Source: Microglena sp. YARC
Lineage: Eukaryota > Chlorophyta > Chlorophyceae > Chlamydomonadales > Chlamydomonadaceae
Assembly (NCBI GenBank): GCA_022414725.1
Contig: CM039465.1
Span: 40,611,936 to 40,675,935 of the forward strand
Reading direction: 5' to 3'
Length of the DNA: 64,000 nt
Position 1 is the first letter of the stretch; the number at the start of each line of letters is the position of its first letter. Both the position numbers and the translations under genes were made by a program. Positions 46,885 through 58,997 of this stretch are shown here, piece by piece. A model generated the notes under the pieces. The model ran no database searches. It was given only the letters and a program-made list of their open reading frames with translations, and was not told the DNA's origin.

Positions 46885-49800
46885 ATGGAGGGAGGCACTG
46901 AGGAAGCTTCGTCTAGTGACCGAGTGCTGGACGGCACTGATGACGATGGATTAGCAGAGACTGACCCCGAAGGACGATTCTTGCGTTACAAGGAGGTTCA
47001 CGCAAAGGGGCGTTTCAAGCAGGTAAGCGTCGCCGGAATGCGGGAGGTGCTAGAAACCAGAGCTCGAGTAGCTAATGCTAATGCTTGACTAGCATGGCGC
47101 GAGTTGGTGAGGCAGCTCCAATAAAGAATGTCGAAATAGGCCTTGTGGCATGGAATTATGATTCAAAGCTTTTTTCAGAAGGACATTGGCTAGAATGCCT
47201 ACTGAGATTGTATGGGCTGGTGTTGGGTCAAATACTAGCCTTCCCATGACATTGTGACAGTGTGTCGATTTGCATGTTTGTGCAGGTGTATAAGAGCTTT
47301 GACTCGAGCATAGGCATTGACGTCGCTTGGAGCAAAATAAGCTCCGGCAGCAGTATCTGCTGGACCAATGAACAGCTTCATGCAGTGGCGCATGACATGC
47401 AGAAAGGATTAGAACTGGATCATCCGAACATCATCAAGAGCTTCAAATGCTGGGAGGACAGCGAAAACCGCTGCGTTAACCTCGTCTCTGAGCTCTTCAC
47501 CTCTGGGAATTTGAGACAGTATCGAAACCTGCACAAGCACCTTGACTTGAAGGCAGTCAAGCGTATGGGTCGGCAGATCTTGAAGGGCCTGGTGTACCTC
47601 CACAGCATGCAGCCACCCTTAACACATGGGGACCTACGCTGTGACAAGATATACGTCAACGGCCACCTAGGAGAGATCAAGATTGGTGACCTGGGCCTAG
47701 AATCTCTGATGCCGTACCGCTGGGACTGCAAACCTCAGGCTTCAGTCATGGATGAGTCCGCCGATGTATTTGCCTTTGGCTTGTGTCTGCTTGAACTTCT
47801 CACCTTGCAGCAGCTAGATCCGCAACACTGCTCTGAATGGGAGGAGCAATTGCAATTAGTCACTGATCTGGACTCAAAACTCTTCATCTCGAAGTGCCTG
47901 AGCCCGGATCGTCCCACAGCAGCTCAGCTGTCAGAAGATGCATACTTCAGTCTGAAGAAAACCATCCCGCAGTCTTCTTCAGATCAGGGCCTTTCTGGTT
48001 CTAGTGGGGGCAAGGAGGGTGGGGGGGCAACTGGTGAGAGGCACTCCCACCTGGTAGTCAGCTCTCGGAGCCTGAATGAGGCCGTTGCACACGAGAAGCG
48101 AATGACTGAGGAGGGCATGGGTGACGACTCAGGCGCCCCTATTGCTGTGGGCAAGCTTCGCGGTGAAGACTACAACTTTGAGTTTGCCGGCAAGGTTTGT
48201 GAGCACGCTTTTATTTTACATTACGTCGTCATCAACAGGCCATTGTTGACCCAAGACAAGCCAGCTCCACAACATCCGGAAGGGGTCTTAAAACTAATCC
48301 TTAAAATTAGATAGGCAATATTGCATAAAGAAAGCAAGATTGCAGCAGGACAGCATGGAAGCTTGTAGCTGTTGCGCAAGTGCTACATGACGCACCTTAG
48401 TGTCTTTGGGGTGCTACCTCAACCCTGTTCAGAAGGGGAGTGGAGGGAAAGAGGGGGGTAAGGGGAGGAGGAGGAGAGGGGGGTGAGGCATTCAAAGAGA
48501 CAGGAGTCCGCGCCAACTTTGATTGCGTCTTGCTCATGCGCCAAGCTCATGTCTTTGCTTTTGACAAGTCTGACACCTTCGCTTTTGAGGTTGCTATTTG
48601 GGGTCAAAAAAGCTGCTGGTTGCGCCCCGGAGGCTACTGTGAGCACCATGGTGCTATGCACAAATACTGGTTCCTTTCCTTCAAAAATATCCCTGTCTGT
48701 GATGGAGTAGTCTAGTTGCAGCATGTGTGTGGTGAGGGTGGGGAGAGGAGCAAAAGCTTTGCTGATGTTGGGGCGCAGCTTGTCAGGCAGGTAAGCACAG
48801 CCCACATTCAATTGATATGTATACCTATACAGGTATAGGTATACATCTTTCCTCACAAGGAACATAGAGGATAGGATATTGATAGGTACAGGTATAGGTA
48901 TAGGTAAATATCTTTCCTCACAAGACACACATATGATAGGATACTGATAAGTATAGGTATACGTAGACATCCTTCCTCACAAGACACTTACAGGATAGGA
49001 TATTGATAGGTACAGGTAAAGGTATACATCCTTCTTCACAAGACGCATATAGGGTCGGATATTGATAGGATAGAATCTATCCCATAGGATAGAATATTGA
49101 TAGGTATAGAACTAGAACTAAAATAGGATAGAATAGGTATAGGTATACGTATACATCCTTCCTCACAAGACACACATAGGATAGGATATTGATAGGATAG
49201 AACTATTCTATGGGACAGGATATTCATAGGTACAGGCATAGGTATAGGCAAACATCCTGCCTCACAAGACACATATAGTAAAGGATATTGATAGGATAGG
49301 ATCTATCTTATAGGATAGGATTTTGATAGGATAGAATATGTCCTATGGGACAGGATATTCATAGGTACAGGCATAGGTATAGGCAAACATCCTTCCTCAC
49401 AAGACACATATAGTAAAGGATATTGATAGGATAGGATCTATCTTATAGGATAGGATTTTGATAGGATAGAATATGTCCTATGGGACAGGATATTCATAGG
49501 TACAGGCATAGGTATATGCAAACATCCTTCCTCACAAGACACATGTATGAATGGATATTGATAGGATAGGATCTATCCTATAGGATAAGATATACAGGTG
49601 TAGGTTTAGGTACACATCCTACCTCACAATACACAGTCATGATCGATACTAAGACCGTCATTCATCATGTGCGATCTCATTTGTAAAATCCACTTTATGG
49701 CATTTTATGCCAGCATGGCATGGAATCTGGTTCATGCATGCTTGCATGGATGGCAGGAGGTGGCAAGCAAATGTGGTTTACATTTGTTTATCTTTATTGC

Positions 49801-50828
49801 TGATATAGTTTGCTAATAGCTGTACTGCCCCTGGTTGAATGCATTTGCGTCTGTATTGCCGATACATTATGCGAACTGCAGTACTGCCCCTGGTTGAATG
49901 CATTTGCGTCTGTATTGCTGATACAGTATGCTAATAGCTGTACTGCCCCTGGTTGAATGCATTTGCGTCTGTATTGCCGATACAGTGTGCGAACAGCTGT
50001 ACTGCCCCTGGTTGAATGCATTTGCGTCTGTATTGCTGATACAGTATGCAAACAGCTGTACTGCCCCTGGTTGGATGCATATGCGTCAGTATTGCTGATA
50101 CTGTATGCTAATAGCTGTACTGCCCCTGGTTGAATGCATTTGCGTCTGTATTGCTGGTACTGTATGCTAATAGTTGTACTGCCCCTGGTTGAATGCATTT
50201 GCGTCTGTATATGGGTGTGAAGTTGCGGACATGCATGTGTATGTGCATGTTAGATGAAACTGGTGTGATCGGTCATGCGTGTGTGTGTTGTGCTATTCAA
50301 GGGTTACTTTGATGAGTTTATTTCATTCTGTCTTGAACTGAATTTGAATTTGATTCTGTCTTGAATTTCATTCTGCCTGGATTCTGAACTTCTGTTGTTA
50401 GGCCTTCAGAGGAGCGCATTGACTGAATCTGAAGATATCCAAAGTGAACTCCCCACCCAAGCCCCCACCCCCAGCCAGCCTGATGTCACCCTATTCCACC
50501 CCCACCCCCACCCCAGCCAGTCTGGTGTCACCCTACCCCACCCCCACCCCCACCCCTTCTTCCATGTTCTCTGTTTTCCCAGGTAAAAGACAACAAGATG
50601 CACTTCCGTCTTGTCATGACTCAAGCAGTAGTGGATGTCAACGATGCCCAGCCGTTCATCAGGACAGTCGACTTCGTGTTCGACCCCGAGATAGACACCG
50701 CTGACAATCTGGCCGCTGAGATTTCAGAAGAATTCAACCTTAGCCCCACGGACACTGAGATATGTGCTGCTGCGCTGCGAGAATGGTTGGCGAAGGAGAT
50801 GCCTAACCTGTCTGAGAGTGGGCAATAG
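46885..50828 (+). CDS. Gene D: WNK-family protein with degenerate kinase domain and OSR1_C tail
   Basis: WNKs are cytosolic Ser/Thr kinases that act on OSR1/SPAK kinases and ion transport in animals. Exons 46885-47022, 47286-48194 and 50583-50828 are all phase 0, giving 430 aa. WNK signs: GRFLRY and KGRFKQVY with a lysine (K45) in the glycine loop, VAW at 59-61 with Ser instead of a subdomain II Lys, and IKIGDLGL (177-184) with DLG. Residues about 350-430 match the OSR1_C domain (MHFRLVMTQ, FVFDPEIDTADNLAAEISEE, LREWLAKEM). Missing: the catalytic loop reads HGDLRCDK (160-167), with Arg to Gly and the metal-binding Asn to Lys. The alphaC glutamate is not seen, and after DLG the usual GTPEFMAPE segment is absent. 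It is therefore probably a pseudokinase, perhaps a scaffold. Lengths are short compared with plant WNKs. The last exon's end is echoed downstream. Confidence 0.8.
48419..48815 (-). pseudogene. Possible captured coding fragment, unidentified
   Basis: The minus strand is open for over 130 codons of balanced composition (DKLRPNISKAFAPLPTLTTH, DYSITDRDIFEGKEPVFVHS, LVKSKDMSLAHEQDAIKVGA), unlike the low-complexity frames around it. I do not recognise it. It lies antisense in a WNK intron and ends in CTCC repeats, so it may be a gene piece carried in by a duplication or transposon. Confidence 0.3.
48820..49640 (+). repeat. GATAGG-type tandem array
   Basis: Units of about 100-130 bp share AGGTATAGGTATACATCCTT, CCTCACAAGACACATATAG and GATAGGATATTGATAGG. 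At about 49300-49560 two 123-bp units are almost identical. Confidence 0.9.
49795..50215 (+). repeat. Seven 60-bp tandem units
   Basis: Unit CTGTACTGCCCCTGGTTGAA, TGCATTTGCGTCTGTATTGC, TGATACAGTATGCTAATAG. As 60 is divisible by 3, a 134-codon minus frame is open across it. That frame is an artefact. Confidence 0.9.
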
Positions 50829-52375
50829 TTGTTAGGTTGGTTGTTGGAGGAGATGCATGATTCGTGTGAGGGTGGGCAATAGTTGTTAGGTTGAGGCGAA
50901 GAAGATGCTAGATCTGTCTGAGTGTGGGCAATCGCTGTTTGGTTGTGGCGAAGGAGATGCTAGATCCGTGTAAGGGTGGGCAATAGCTGTTAGGTTGTGG
51001 CGAAGGAGATGCTAAATCCGTCTGAGGGTGGGCAATAGCTGAGAGAATGGTTGGCAAAGGAGATGCCTGACCTGTCTGAGTGGGGGCAATAGCTGTTAGA
51101 ATTGTAGGCGAAAGAGATGCCCGACCTGTCTGAGGGTGGGCAATAGCTGTTAGGTTGTTGCGAAGGAGATGCCTGATCTGTCTGATGGTGGACAATAGCT
51201 GTTAGGTTGTGGCGAAGGAGATGCCTGACCTGTCTGAGGGTGGGCAAAAGCTGTTAGATTGCTGCAGCGCTGGTGTAGTTTTTGGCCAAAGAGGTGCCAG
51301 ATAGCCAGGCTTGAGGATGGTTGGTGAAGTAGCTGCCAGATCTGTCTGAGGGTGGGCAATAGCTGCTAGGTTGCTACACTGCTGCGGGTTTCGTTGGCCA
51401 CGCGTCGGTGCCAGATTGCCAGACCTGGGATGGTTGGCGATGTAGCTGCCAGACCGTCTGAGGGTGGGCAATAGCTGTTAGGTTTCTGCAGCGCGGCGGG
51501 AGTCCTTGGCCAAGTGTCGGTGCCAAATAACCAGACCTGGGATGGTTGGCGAATTAGCTTCCACCTCTGTCTGAGGGTGGGCAATAGCTGCTAGGTTGCT
51601 GTGGCCCTGCTGGAGTCCTTGGCCGAGGAGGTGCCAGATAGCCAGGCCTGGGATGGTTGGCAAAGGAGCTGCCAGACCTGCCTGAGGGTGGGCAATAGCT
51701 GCTAGGTTGCTACATTTCTGCATGAGTCGTTTGCCAAGTGTAGGTACCAGATAGCCAGGCCTGAGATGGTTGGCAAAGGAGCTGCCAGATCTGTCTGAGA
51801 GTGGGCAATAGCTGCTAGGTTGCTACAGTGCAGGTGTAGTTTTGGCCAAGGAGGTGCCAGATAGCTAGACCTTGGGGATGGTTAGTGAAGTAGCTGCCAG
51901 ATCTGTCTGAGGGTGGGCTATAGCTGCTAGGTTGGTGTAGCGCGGCGGGAGTCGTTGGCCAAGGAGGTGCCACATAGCCAGACCTGGGATGTTTGGCGTA
52001 GTAGCTACCAGATCTGTCTGAGGGTGGGCTGTAGCTGCTAGGTTGCTGCACTGCTGCGGGTTTTGTTGGCCAAGTGTCGGTGCCAGATAGCCAGGCCTGG
52101 GATGGTTGGCAAAGGAGCTGCCAGGTCTAACTGAGGGTGGGCAATAACTGCTAGTTTGCTACAGTTCTGCATGAGTCGTTTGCCAAGTGTCGGTGCCAGA
52201 TAGCCAGACCAGGGGATGGTTGGCGAAGAAGCTGCCAGATCTGTCCTGAGGATGGGCAATAGCTGTTAGGTTGTTACAGTGCTGGTGTAGTTTTTGGCCA
52301 AGGAGGTGCCAGATAGCCAGACCTGGGGACGTTTGGTGATGTAGCTGCCAGATCTCTCTGGTTCTTACCAGGGTT
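50829..52375 (+). repeat. Array of many copies of the gene D 3' end
   Basis: The last coding bases of gene D (GGCGAAGGAGATGCCTAACC, TGTCTGAGAGTGGGCAATAG) recur about twenty times. First come roughly 55-bp units (50829-51240), then about 110-bp units with an added TTGGCCAAGGAGGTGCCAGA, TAGCCAGACCTGGGATGG segment. Many keep the CAATAG stop context. Minus-strand open frames (MPTLRQ...) are artefacts of the repeat. Confidence 0.9.
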
Positions 52376-52424
52376 TTTCTGGGGGGCTCCAAAATCTGCA
52401 TCATGAGACGCAAGCTGTTTCTAA

Positions 52425-52612
52425 TAATGAGAACGCCTGGAGGGGCGTGGTATTAAGGGAGCCCCGTCTTACAGCGGTAGGGAATGGGCTGCTATTTTAC
52501 CTGGACAAAGCTACCGTGGTGGTAGACAGCGACCGCGAACATTTAAGCGCACCCGTGGGGATTCGAACCCGGCACCTACGTTGTCAAGGCGCTGTGCCAT
52601 TGAGCCATTCGT
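52425..52612 (-). mobile_element. tRNA-headed SINE
   Basis: Reverse copy of the 29510-29710 SINE: GAACGCCTGGAGGGGCGTGG at the 3' side and GGGGATTCGAACCCGGCACC (inverted B box) at the head, with GGCGCTGTGCCATTGAGCC as the inverted A-box region. Confidence 0.75.
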
Positions 52613-52654
52613 TGAACGGGGATGCAAGTGGTTTCTAAGTCTGTGCCTGCGGTA

Positions 52655-53140
52655 TGTATGTTACAGTCCAGGGGTAGGCCAAATGTGCTTAAGAGACTTG
52701 CCCAACCGTATAAGAAGGGCTTTAAAAGATGAAGCACTGATGAACTGAACCCCAAACAATCGGTACAAGACGCAGTATCTAGAACAACCCTGGTTCCCCC
52801 CCAGGCACACCCTCCTACACCACCTGTACATCAATGCTCATCTGCCATGTGGTGCACCACCCTAATGAAAGGCAGCCCAACCATGTACCATGCTTACTAT
52901 GACGATTGTAATGTGATGCATCATTATTAGCTGTGTGAATGGAACTCCGGGTCTATTGGCTGTCTGTACGAAAAATAAATAAGCAGTCGAGTACATGGCT
53001 TATGAGTTATGACTTCGTAAGCCTTCAAGCTGCTTGCCGTCTGCTGAGGGAGTATGTGTAGGCAGTATGATTGGTTTGCTCACATGGTATATCAGCTTTC
53101 AGGCTGCTCACCATCTCCGGGCAGAGTGAACATGGGCAGT
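52655..53140 (-). repeat. (CATA)-tailed repeat and unassigned sequence
   Basis: 52655-52770 is a reverse copy (CAGTCCAGGGGTAGGCCAAA, TGATGAACTGAACCCCAAAC). 52780-53140 shows nothing I can name. Confidence 0.65.
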
Positions 53141-53600
53141 ACTTGAACTTGAACTTGGTAACATAGCACCAGCTAGCAATTAGGCTGCTCGCTGTCTTTG
53201 GCACCGCTGTCTTCGGCAGTAAAAGTATTTGCCTGGAAAAATGTAATCGTTATCATTATCACAACAACATCCAAACAGGTATTATCAAATATATGCTTGA
53301 TCTCTTCATACCGGTACTTGAACTTGGCTCATTTAATATCTTCATACATTCATGGATAAACATGGTTAATTTTGCACCATGCACTTGTTTATTGCACATC
53401 AGATAATGAGAGGAATATTTTTTCGCTCATCTTGCGCAATTGGGTTCTAGTACTTTCTGCTCCTTGTTTAGTATGCCTTCGCCAGTATATTCAAAAACCA
53501 CAAGATGTTCATCTGAACTGTTCCAGAATCACATCGTTGACACACTCGATCATTCCAAGGGGAAATTGGTTGCTCTCATCTACTAATTTCCACACACAGG
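53140..53600 (-). mobile_element. LINE-A 3' end, degenerate
   Basis: Same layout as 8855-9310 in reverse sense: AAGTTC-type tail (53140-53165), the CAGCTAGCAATTAGGCTGCT motif, then the old ORF end (53380-53600). Only fragments of the ORF stay open. Confidence 0.6.
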
Positions 53601-53885
53601 TACTTATGAGACAGATGGCTGACGTGTCAGGCTTTGTCTTGGTCGTTGGTCGGTCGGTCGGACATGTTCCATTTTTAACTGCTTTTCCTGTTTTGAAGGT
53701 CGGGCAAGTCCCTTCAGCCAACTTGGCTACCCCTGGACTGTGAAAGTGTGAAAAACATAAAGACATGGTTTTCATCCAAATCAGGGCAGTTCACTGTCTT
53801 CAAATAGTTGGTCCCCCAGACTCCCACTCCCCCAATCCATGAGATGGAGGAATTCAGGGAGCACACTACGGCATGCGGATTCGAA

Positions 53886-54870
53886 CCCATTACATTACAT
53901 TACATGTTAAAGTCTACTTGACACCGCGAGGGTGTATGAGACTCTGTGCTTTAAACAAAAAGAAAAAGCACCCACAAAGCAAAAAAACCCATTACATCAG
54001 GTGTGTGTCGAGGACAAACAAACCAAGCTCCCAACCACCATTTTGGTGGCGTAGGTATTAAACCCCCTAGAGCCGGACCCAGATCTCAACCACTTACAGT
54101 GGCGGAGGTAAGAAGCTAACAAATGAGAAGTCACGAGAAGAAAAGAAAAAAAGGGATAATAAATTACGGTGCCACTAAGCAGTCCAGGGCTTCCTGTCTT
54201 GCTCTTCTACAAGTAGAAAGATAGTCGGCTAGGTTGCTCCAGAAAGTCTTAGTGCCATTTCCATTCATGAAGGTTCTGAATGTGGAATCGCAGAATTCCA
54301 CATTCCATACGGTTAAGTCGGTATCCTCATGGACATGCCTATAAATATCTGTAAACAGCTTCTGGTAGCGGAGGCGGATATCATTATAAAAAGGGCACTC
54401 AAACATATGCATTTCATCCTCAGGTTTTTGGAACCCACACATTTGACAGTGTCTCATTGAACGAGGGATGTGTGCTCTATCCACCACCCTCATTCTTTCT
54501 GTGTTCAGCCAATGGGAACCCATTCTAAACTGTGCTATTGAACGAATTTGATCCTGCTTATGTAAGGCAGATGTAAAGGGAATCAAGCCATTCTCATCAT
54601 TGCTGTTGGCTGCGAACCATTTCTGGTATCGGAGGCGTTTAAAGCCAACCCTTCTCTCATCCATAAAGGGGATGTGGTGAGTGGAGACCTTGAATATAGC
54701 CCGTCTGACCACTACAACTGGGGCAAGTACCAACCTGGGTTATTGAATAAGGTTTATAAGGTGCAGGGCAGGGTTGTTCATGTCCTCTGTCACAGACGCA
54801 TCGTCGAAGGGCCATTGCGTTGCAGGACGCAACTTGGATAGGGTCCGTTGACCAGAAGGATGGGTTCATT
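53886..54870 (-). mobile_element. LINE family B, 5'-truncated
   Basis: Minus frame 54733-54164 (189 codons) reads as the C-terminal part of a non-LTR reverse transcriptase ORF: IAQFRMGSHWLNTERMRVVD, HCQMCGFQKPEDEMHMFECP (CxxC...H...C knuckle) and LRYQKLFTDIY. Upstream, 54869-54733 continues in another frame. The 3' UTR runs down to a tail of ATTAC pentamers at 53886-53905 (TGTAA on the element strand). Too short to be active. Confidence 0.7.
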
Positions 54871-54899
54871 GCGTCGCATGACGCAGGTTATATAATTGG

Positions 54900-56143
54900 T
54901 TGCGTCTCAGGCAGCAGAGCTGGGGGTCCCCCTGAAATACCCTAGTGCAGGGTACTTCATAATGTACGTTTCATGAGCCAAGTAGCCAACATCTTCGTTC
55001 CATGTCCATTTTGTATTTGGGTAACTACCGGTGCTCGTCAGTACCGAATAGGAGTAAATCCTCCAATCACATCTAATATTTTGAGTTGAGGGCTAGCATA
55101 GGGAGACGTGCACTTAAAGAGTTTGAGGCGAAAATCCTCCTTGAAAAAAAAGGGGGATAAGTACGCTTCTTGAGCCAAAATCCTCGTCTTGCCCAAGTCT
55201 TCGTTCTCAAATTGCAACGTGCTGCAGTAAAACCTCCAAATCAGGGGCGCTCCAAATCGCTCTGCTCCAGATGCTGCGTTTCCCCCAGACCCGTTTTAAA
55301 GTGCCCAACTCCTAACTCCCAACTCAGGCGCCACTGCACCCGCCGCCCGCGCCCGGGGCGCGCCCTCAGGGCGGATCAGGGTTGTAAAATGCTGGAGCCG
55401 CGCCCTCAGTTGTGTGAGCCAACAGGTGACCCGAGGTTGACCGGAGGTGAGCAGGTGACCCGGCCACGAGTCTATAGACGCCACCCCGCGCCACCCTGAT
55501 CCGATCAACCGCAACCGCCCAACCGCCACGACCCATTGGCATGGCATGGGCCCAGCCCAGGGGCCCTGCATGGGCCAGATTGCAGTGGGCCCCCAGTCGC
55601 GACTGTACACGCATGCTGTCAGTGTGTGCGTCTACGCCTCGTCGCCAGGCCTCCCCATTATCTCATCCCGTGAACTGTAGAGGCTTAATCCTTGGATCCG
55701 CACATATCAGGCCTATGGAGACGCGCGTCGCACTATCTCGATACTTTCTGAGGTTTTGACCTCCGTCCCTGCCCCTGCCCCTGCCCCCAGAAATTCAAGA
55801 ACATCACACTGCAGTCCTAGGGTTCGTGTCTACATCTGCATCTACATCTAAAGGAAACACCAGCTGCTTCTCAGAAGTTCCTCAGGATCAGCCTATGCTG
55901 AGCCCACAGCCATCTGAGTAAAGAGCAACTTCAACCTGGCCTTCTAAGGAAATAACTAGAAAGAAAGAAAGCAGTACGCCAAGTTGGCGTGGATTAAGGA
56001 AGCTGTCCAAAGGAGTTCCTTGGACAACACCTCAGACCACACTACTTTAACATCTTTCCAGAGTGTACCAATGGGGCTGTACAGTATAGCTTGAACCTGG
56101 CCGTGTACGGACGTTCTATCCGCGTGTTGGCCTGGACAGGGCC
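54900..56143. other. Intergenic, no gene recognised
   Basis: Unique-looking DNA. ORFs of about 100 codons on both strands at 55170-55760 are GC-rich and have no family features. It may include the 5' end of gene E. Confidence 0.35.
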
Positions 56144-57146
56144 ATGCAGTCCCTTCAGATAAGGGGGGCCTGGAGGGGGGCTGCTGGGTCCCCTGACCAT
56201 GGGCCATTGTCAACCTCATCTAGCACTTTACCTAGTTCCCCGGCTCCTTCATTGTCTTTTACCTTGCAGTTTTCATACCGTGCCATGTGTCCTGCCAAGC
56301 TCCGGCCCAGGCCCTCTTTCCTGCCTCCTAGGACCCCCGCCCTCCTACCTAGGACCCCCGCCCTCCTGCGTCCTAGGACCCCCGCCCTCCTTCCTCCATG
56401 CATAGGGCTGGGGAGGGGGAGCACAACTAATTCCACAAGCAATGGCAGCGATGCAAACACTAGTGATAGGGAAGATGGTGAGGTTGAGTCTGTTGGTGCT
56501 GGTGCTGGTGCTGGTGAGTTTGGTGTTGCTGGTGACAACAACAGCATGGGTGCTAGTAATACAATTAGCAACCTCCCCCCAGGCAATGACACCTCAAGCC
56601 AAGTGGGGCCTCACACCAATGGCGAGGACCACGGCAGCAGCAGCCAACAGGGTGCTGACGAGGACCACGGTAGCAGCGGCCAACAGGGTGCTGGTAAGGA
56701 ACACGGCAGCACTAGCCATCAGGGTGCTGGCGAGGCCCACGGCAGCAGCGGCCAACAGGGTCCTGGCAAGGACCACGACAGCCATGGCCAACAGGGGGGT
56801 AGCGACAATAGCCAGGGCAACCTCAACTATGGCCAACAGAGTCCAGACGCAGTTGGACAGGATGAGACTGTCAAGGACTGTGAGCCGGTGCAGCAGCAGC
56901 AGGAGAAGCAGCAGCAGCAGCAGCAGGAGCAACAGCAGCAGGAGGAGGAGCAGCAGCAGCAGCAGCTGCAGCAGCAGCAAGTGCCGAAAAAGGGTGGCAG
57001 AGTAACTAGGTGGAGAACAGGCACCAGGAAGAAATATATTTTTTCTGGTCGCAGTATCCTTCAGTGGATGAAGAAGGAGAGCATCCACATCCTCATGGTG
57101 CTGTCAGGCATCGGTGCTTGTGCATGGGCCTACGTGCAGCATGGAG
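56144..57146 (+). CDS. Gene E exon 1: repeats, poly-Q, first membrane helix
   Basis: Open from ATG 56144 with no obvious better start. The coding minisatellite at 56590-56810 (33- and 36-bp units, GGxxHGSSxQQGAG-like) and CAG/GAG runs at 56890-56985 follow. It ends CATGGAG|GTGAGT in phase 1. The last about 45 bp plus donor are echoed once at 57200-57245. Confidence 0.6.
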
Positions 57147-58860
57147 GTGAGTGGGAAGAGGATGAAGTTCACTTCACACTGTTAGATGCATGTACAGCGT
57201 TGGGCATCACTGCTTGTGCATGGGCCTACATGCAGCATGGAGGTGAGTAGGAAGAGGATGATGTGCACTACACACTGTTATGTGCATGCAATGTACATTA
57301 CATATGTACCTGCATGCAATGCACATATGTAGATACATGCAATTCACACATGTACGTGCAAGCTTTACACGCAGGTAGAGGCATACAATGTACTTAGGTA
57401 GATGCATGCGCTACAAATGATCATGCTCATGCTCATGCTCTTGCTCATGCTCATACTCATGCTCGTACTCATGCTCATGCTCATGCTCATGCTCTTCGTC
57501 ATGGCCAAGGACTTAAGATTTTTCAAGGAGCTTGTGGCATTCAGATGCCTTTCAGACAGTCAGATGCCTGCCTTAACACTCTGCTGCATGTGCAGTCCTG
57601 TTAATCAGTGTGCAGTGCATGAGCAGCATTACCGTCCACCAATAATGTCATGCAAACTTTGTTTCGCATGGTCTGTTTTCTGCTTGCAGGTATCCTGCCC
57701 ATCTAATTAAGTGTGCAGTGCATGGGCAGCATTACCGTCCACCAATCATGTCATGTAAGCTCTCTTTCTTATGGTCTGTTATCTTCTCGCACATATACTG
57801 ATAATCACATTAAGTGTGCAGTGCATGGGGAGCATTACCGTCCACCAATAATGTCACGTTAACTGTGTTTCTCAAGGTCTGTTCTCTGCTTGCAGGTATA
57901 CTGTTAATCAAATTAACTCTGCAGTGCCTGATCAGCATTACCGTAGATCAAGCATGTCATGTACACTGTGTTTCTCATGGTCTGTTATCTGCTTGCAGTT
58001 ATACTGTTAGTCACATTAACCGTGCAGTGCATGACCAGCATTACCGCCCACCAATCATGTCATGCACACTGTGTTTCTCAAGGTCTGTTCTCTTCTCGCA
58101 CATATCCTGCCCATCACATTAAGTGTGGAGTGCATGAGCAGCAGTACCGTCCACCAATAATGCCATGTTCACTCTGTATCTCATGGTCTGTTATCTGCTT
58201 GCAGGTATCCTGCTCATCACATTAACTGTGCAGTGTATGAGCAGCATTACCGTAGACCAATAAGATCCTGTTAAATCTGTTTCTCATGGTCTGTTCTCTG
58301 CTTGCAGGTACACTCTTTATCGCATTGACTGTGCAGTGCATGGGCAGCATACATAAATGAAAACATTCTGAAATAAATAAATATGTATTATGCCTTATTA
58401 CGACGTGCGAGGTTGAGGGGGGCAGCCTATTTGCTTTCACTAGGGCCAACCACCAAGTAAAAATCCATTTTTTCTCATGGTCTGTTTTCTGCTTGCAGGT
58501 ATTAGTGAGTGGTTGTCAGCGACCGCGATTGATTTCATTTCGAGGATCAGCACGTCCAATCTGCTTCTCAAGTTTCTTTCTGTAAGTCATTTGTACATTG
58601 CGTTATATTTTCATCGACAGGCCATTGGTTGCCCGAGACAAGCCCACTCCACAACACCCGGGAGGGGTCTTCCATGTATGGTTTATCTCTCTCTATATAT
58701 TTTGTGCAATATCATGCAAAATGTCGTGCAACATCATACAATGCATCTGTTAGTAATTCATATGGTTGTCAAGCACTAGACTACCCCCCACCCCACCCAC
58801 CCCACTATCACCACCACCACCACCACCATCACCACCATCATTATGACATCATCATCATCA

Positions 58861-58918
<58 letters not shown>

Positions 58919-58955
58919 CCATCACCATCACCATCGCCATCACCATCACCATCAC

Positions 58956-58997
<42 letters not shown>

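Larger units (their letters stand above)
48195..50582 (+). other. Gene D intron 2
   Basis: GT-AG, 2388 bp. In order: a dispersed repeat (48227-48290, CAGGCCATTGTTGACCCAAG); 48372-48418, related to the gene A array (GCAAGTGCTAC, GGGGTGCTAC); a possible minus-strand coding fragment (48419-48815); roughly 100-130 bp units (48820-49640); seven 60-bp units (49800-50215); and CCCACCCC-rich DNA before the acceptor. Confidence 0.7.
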
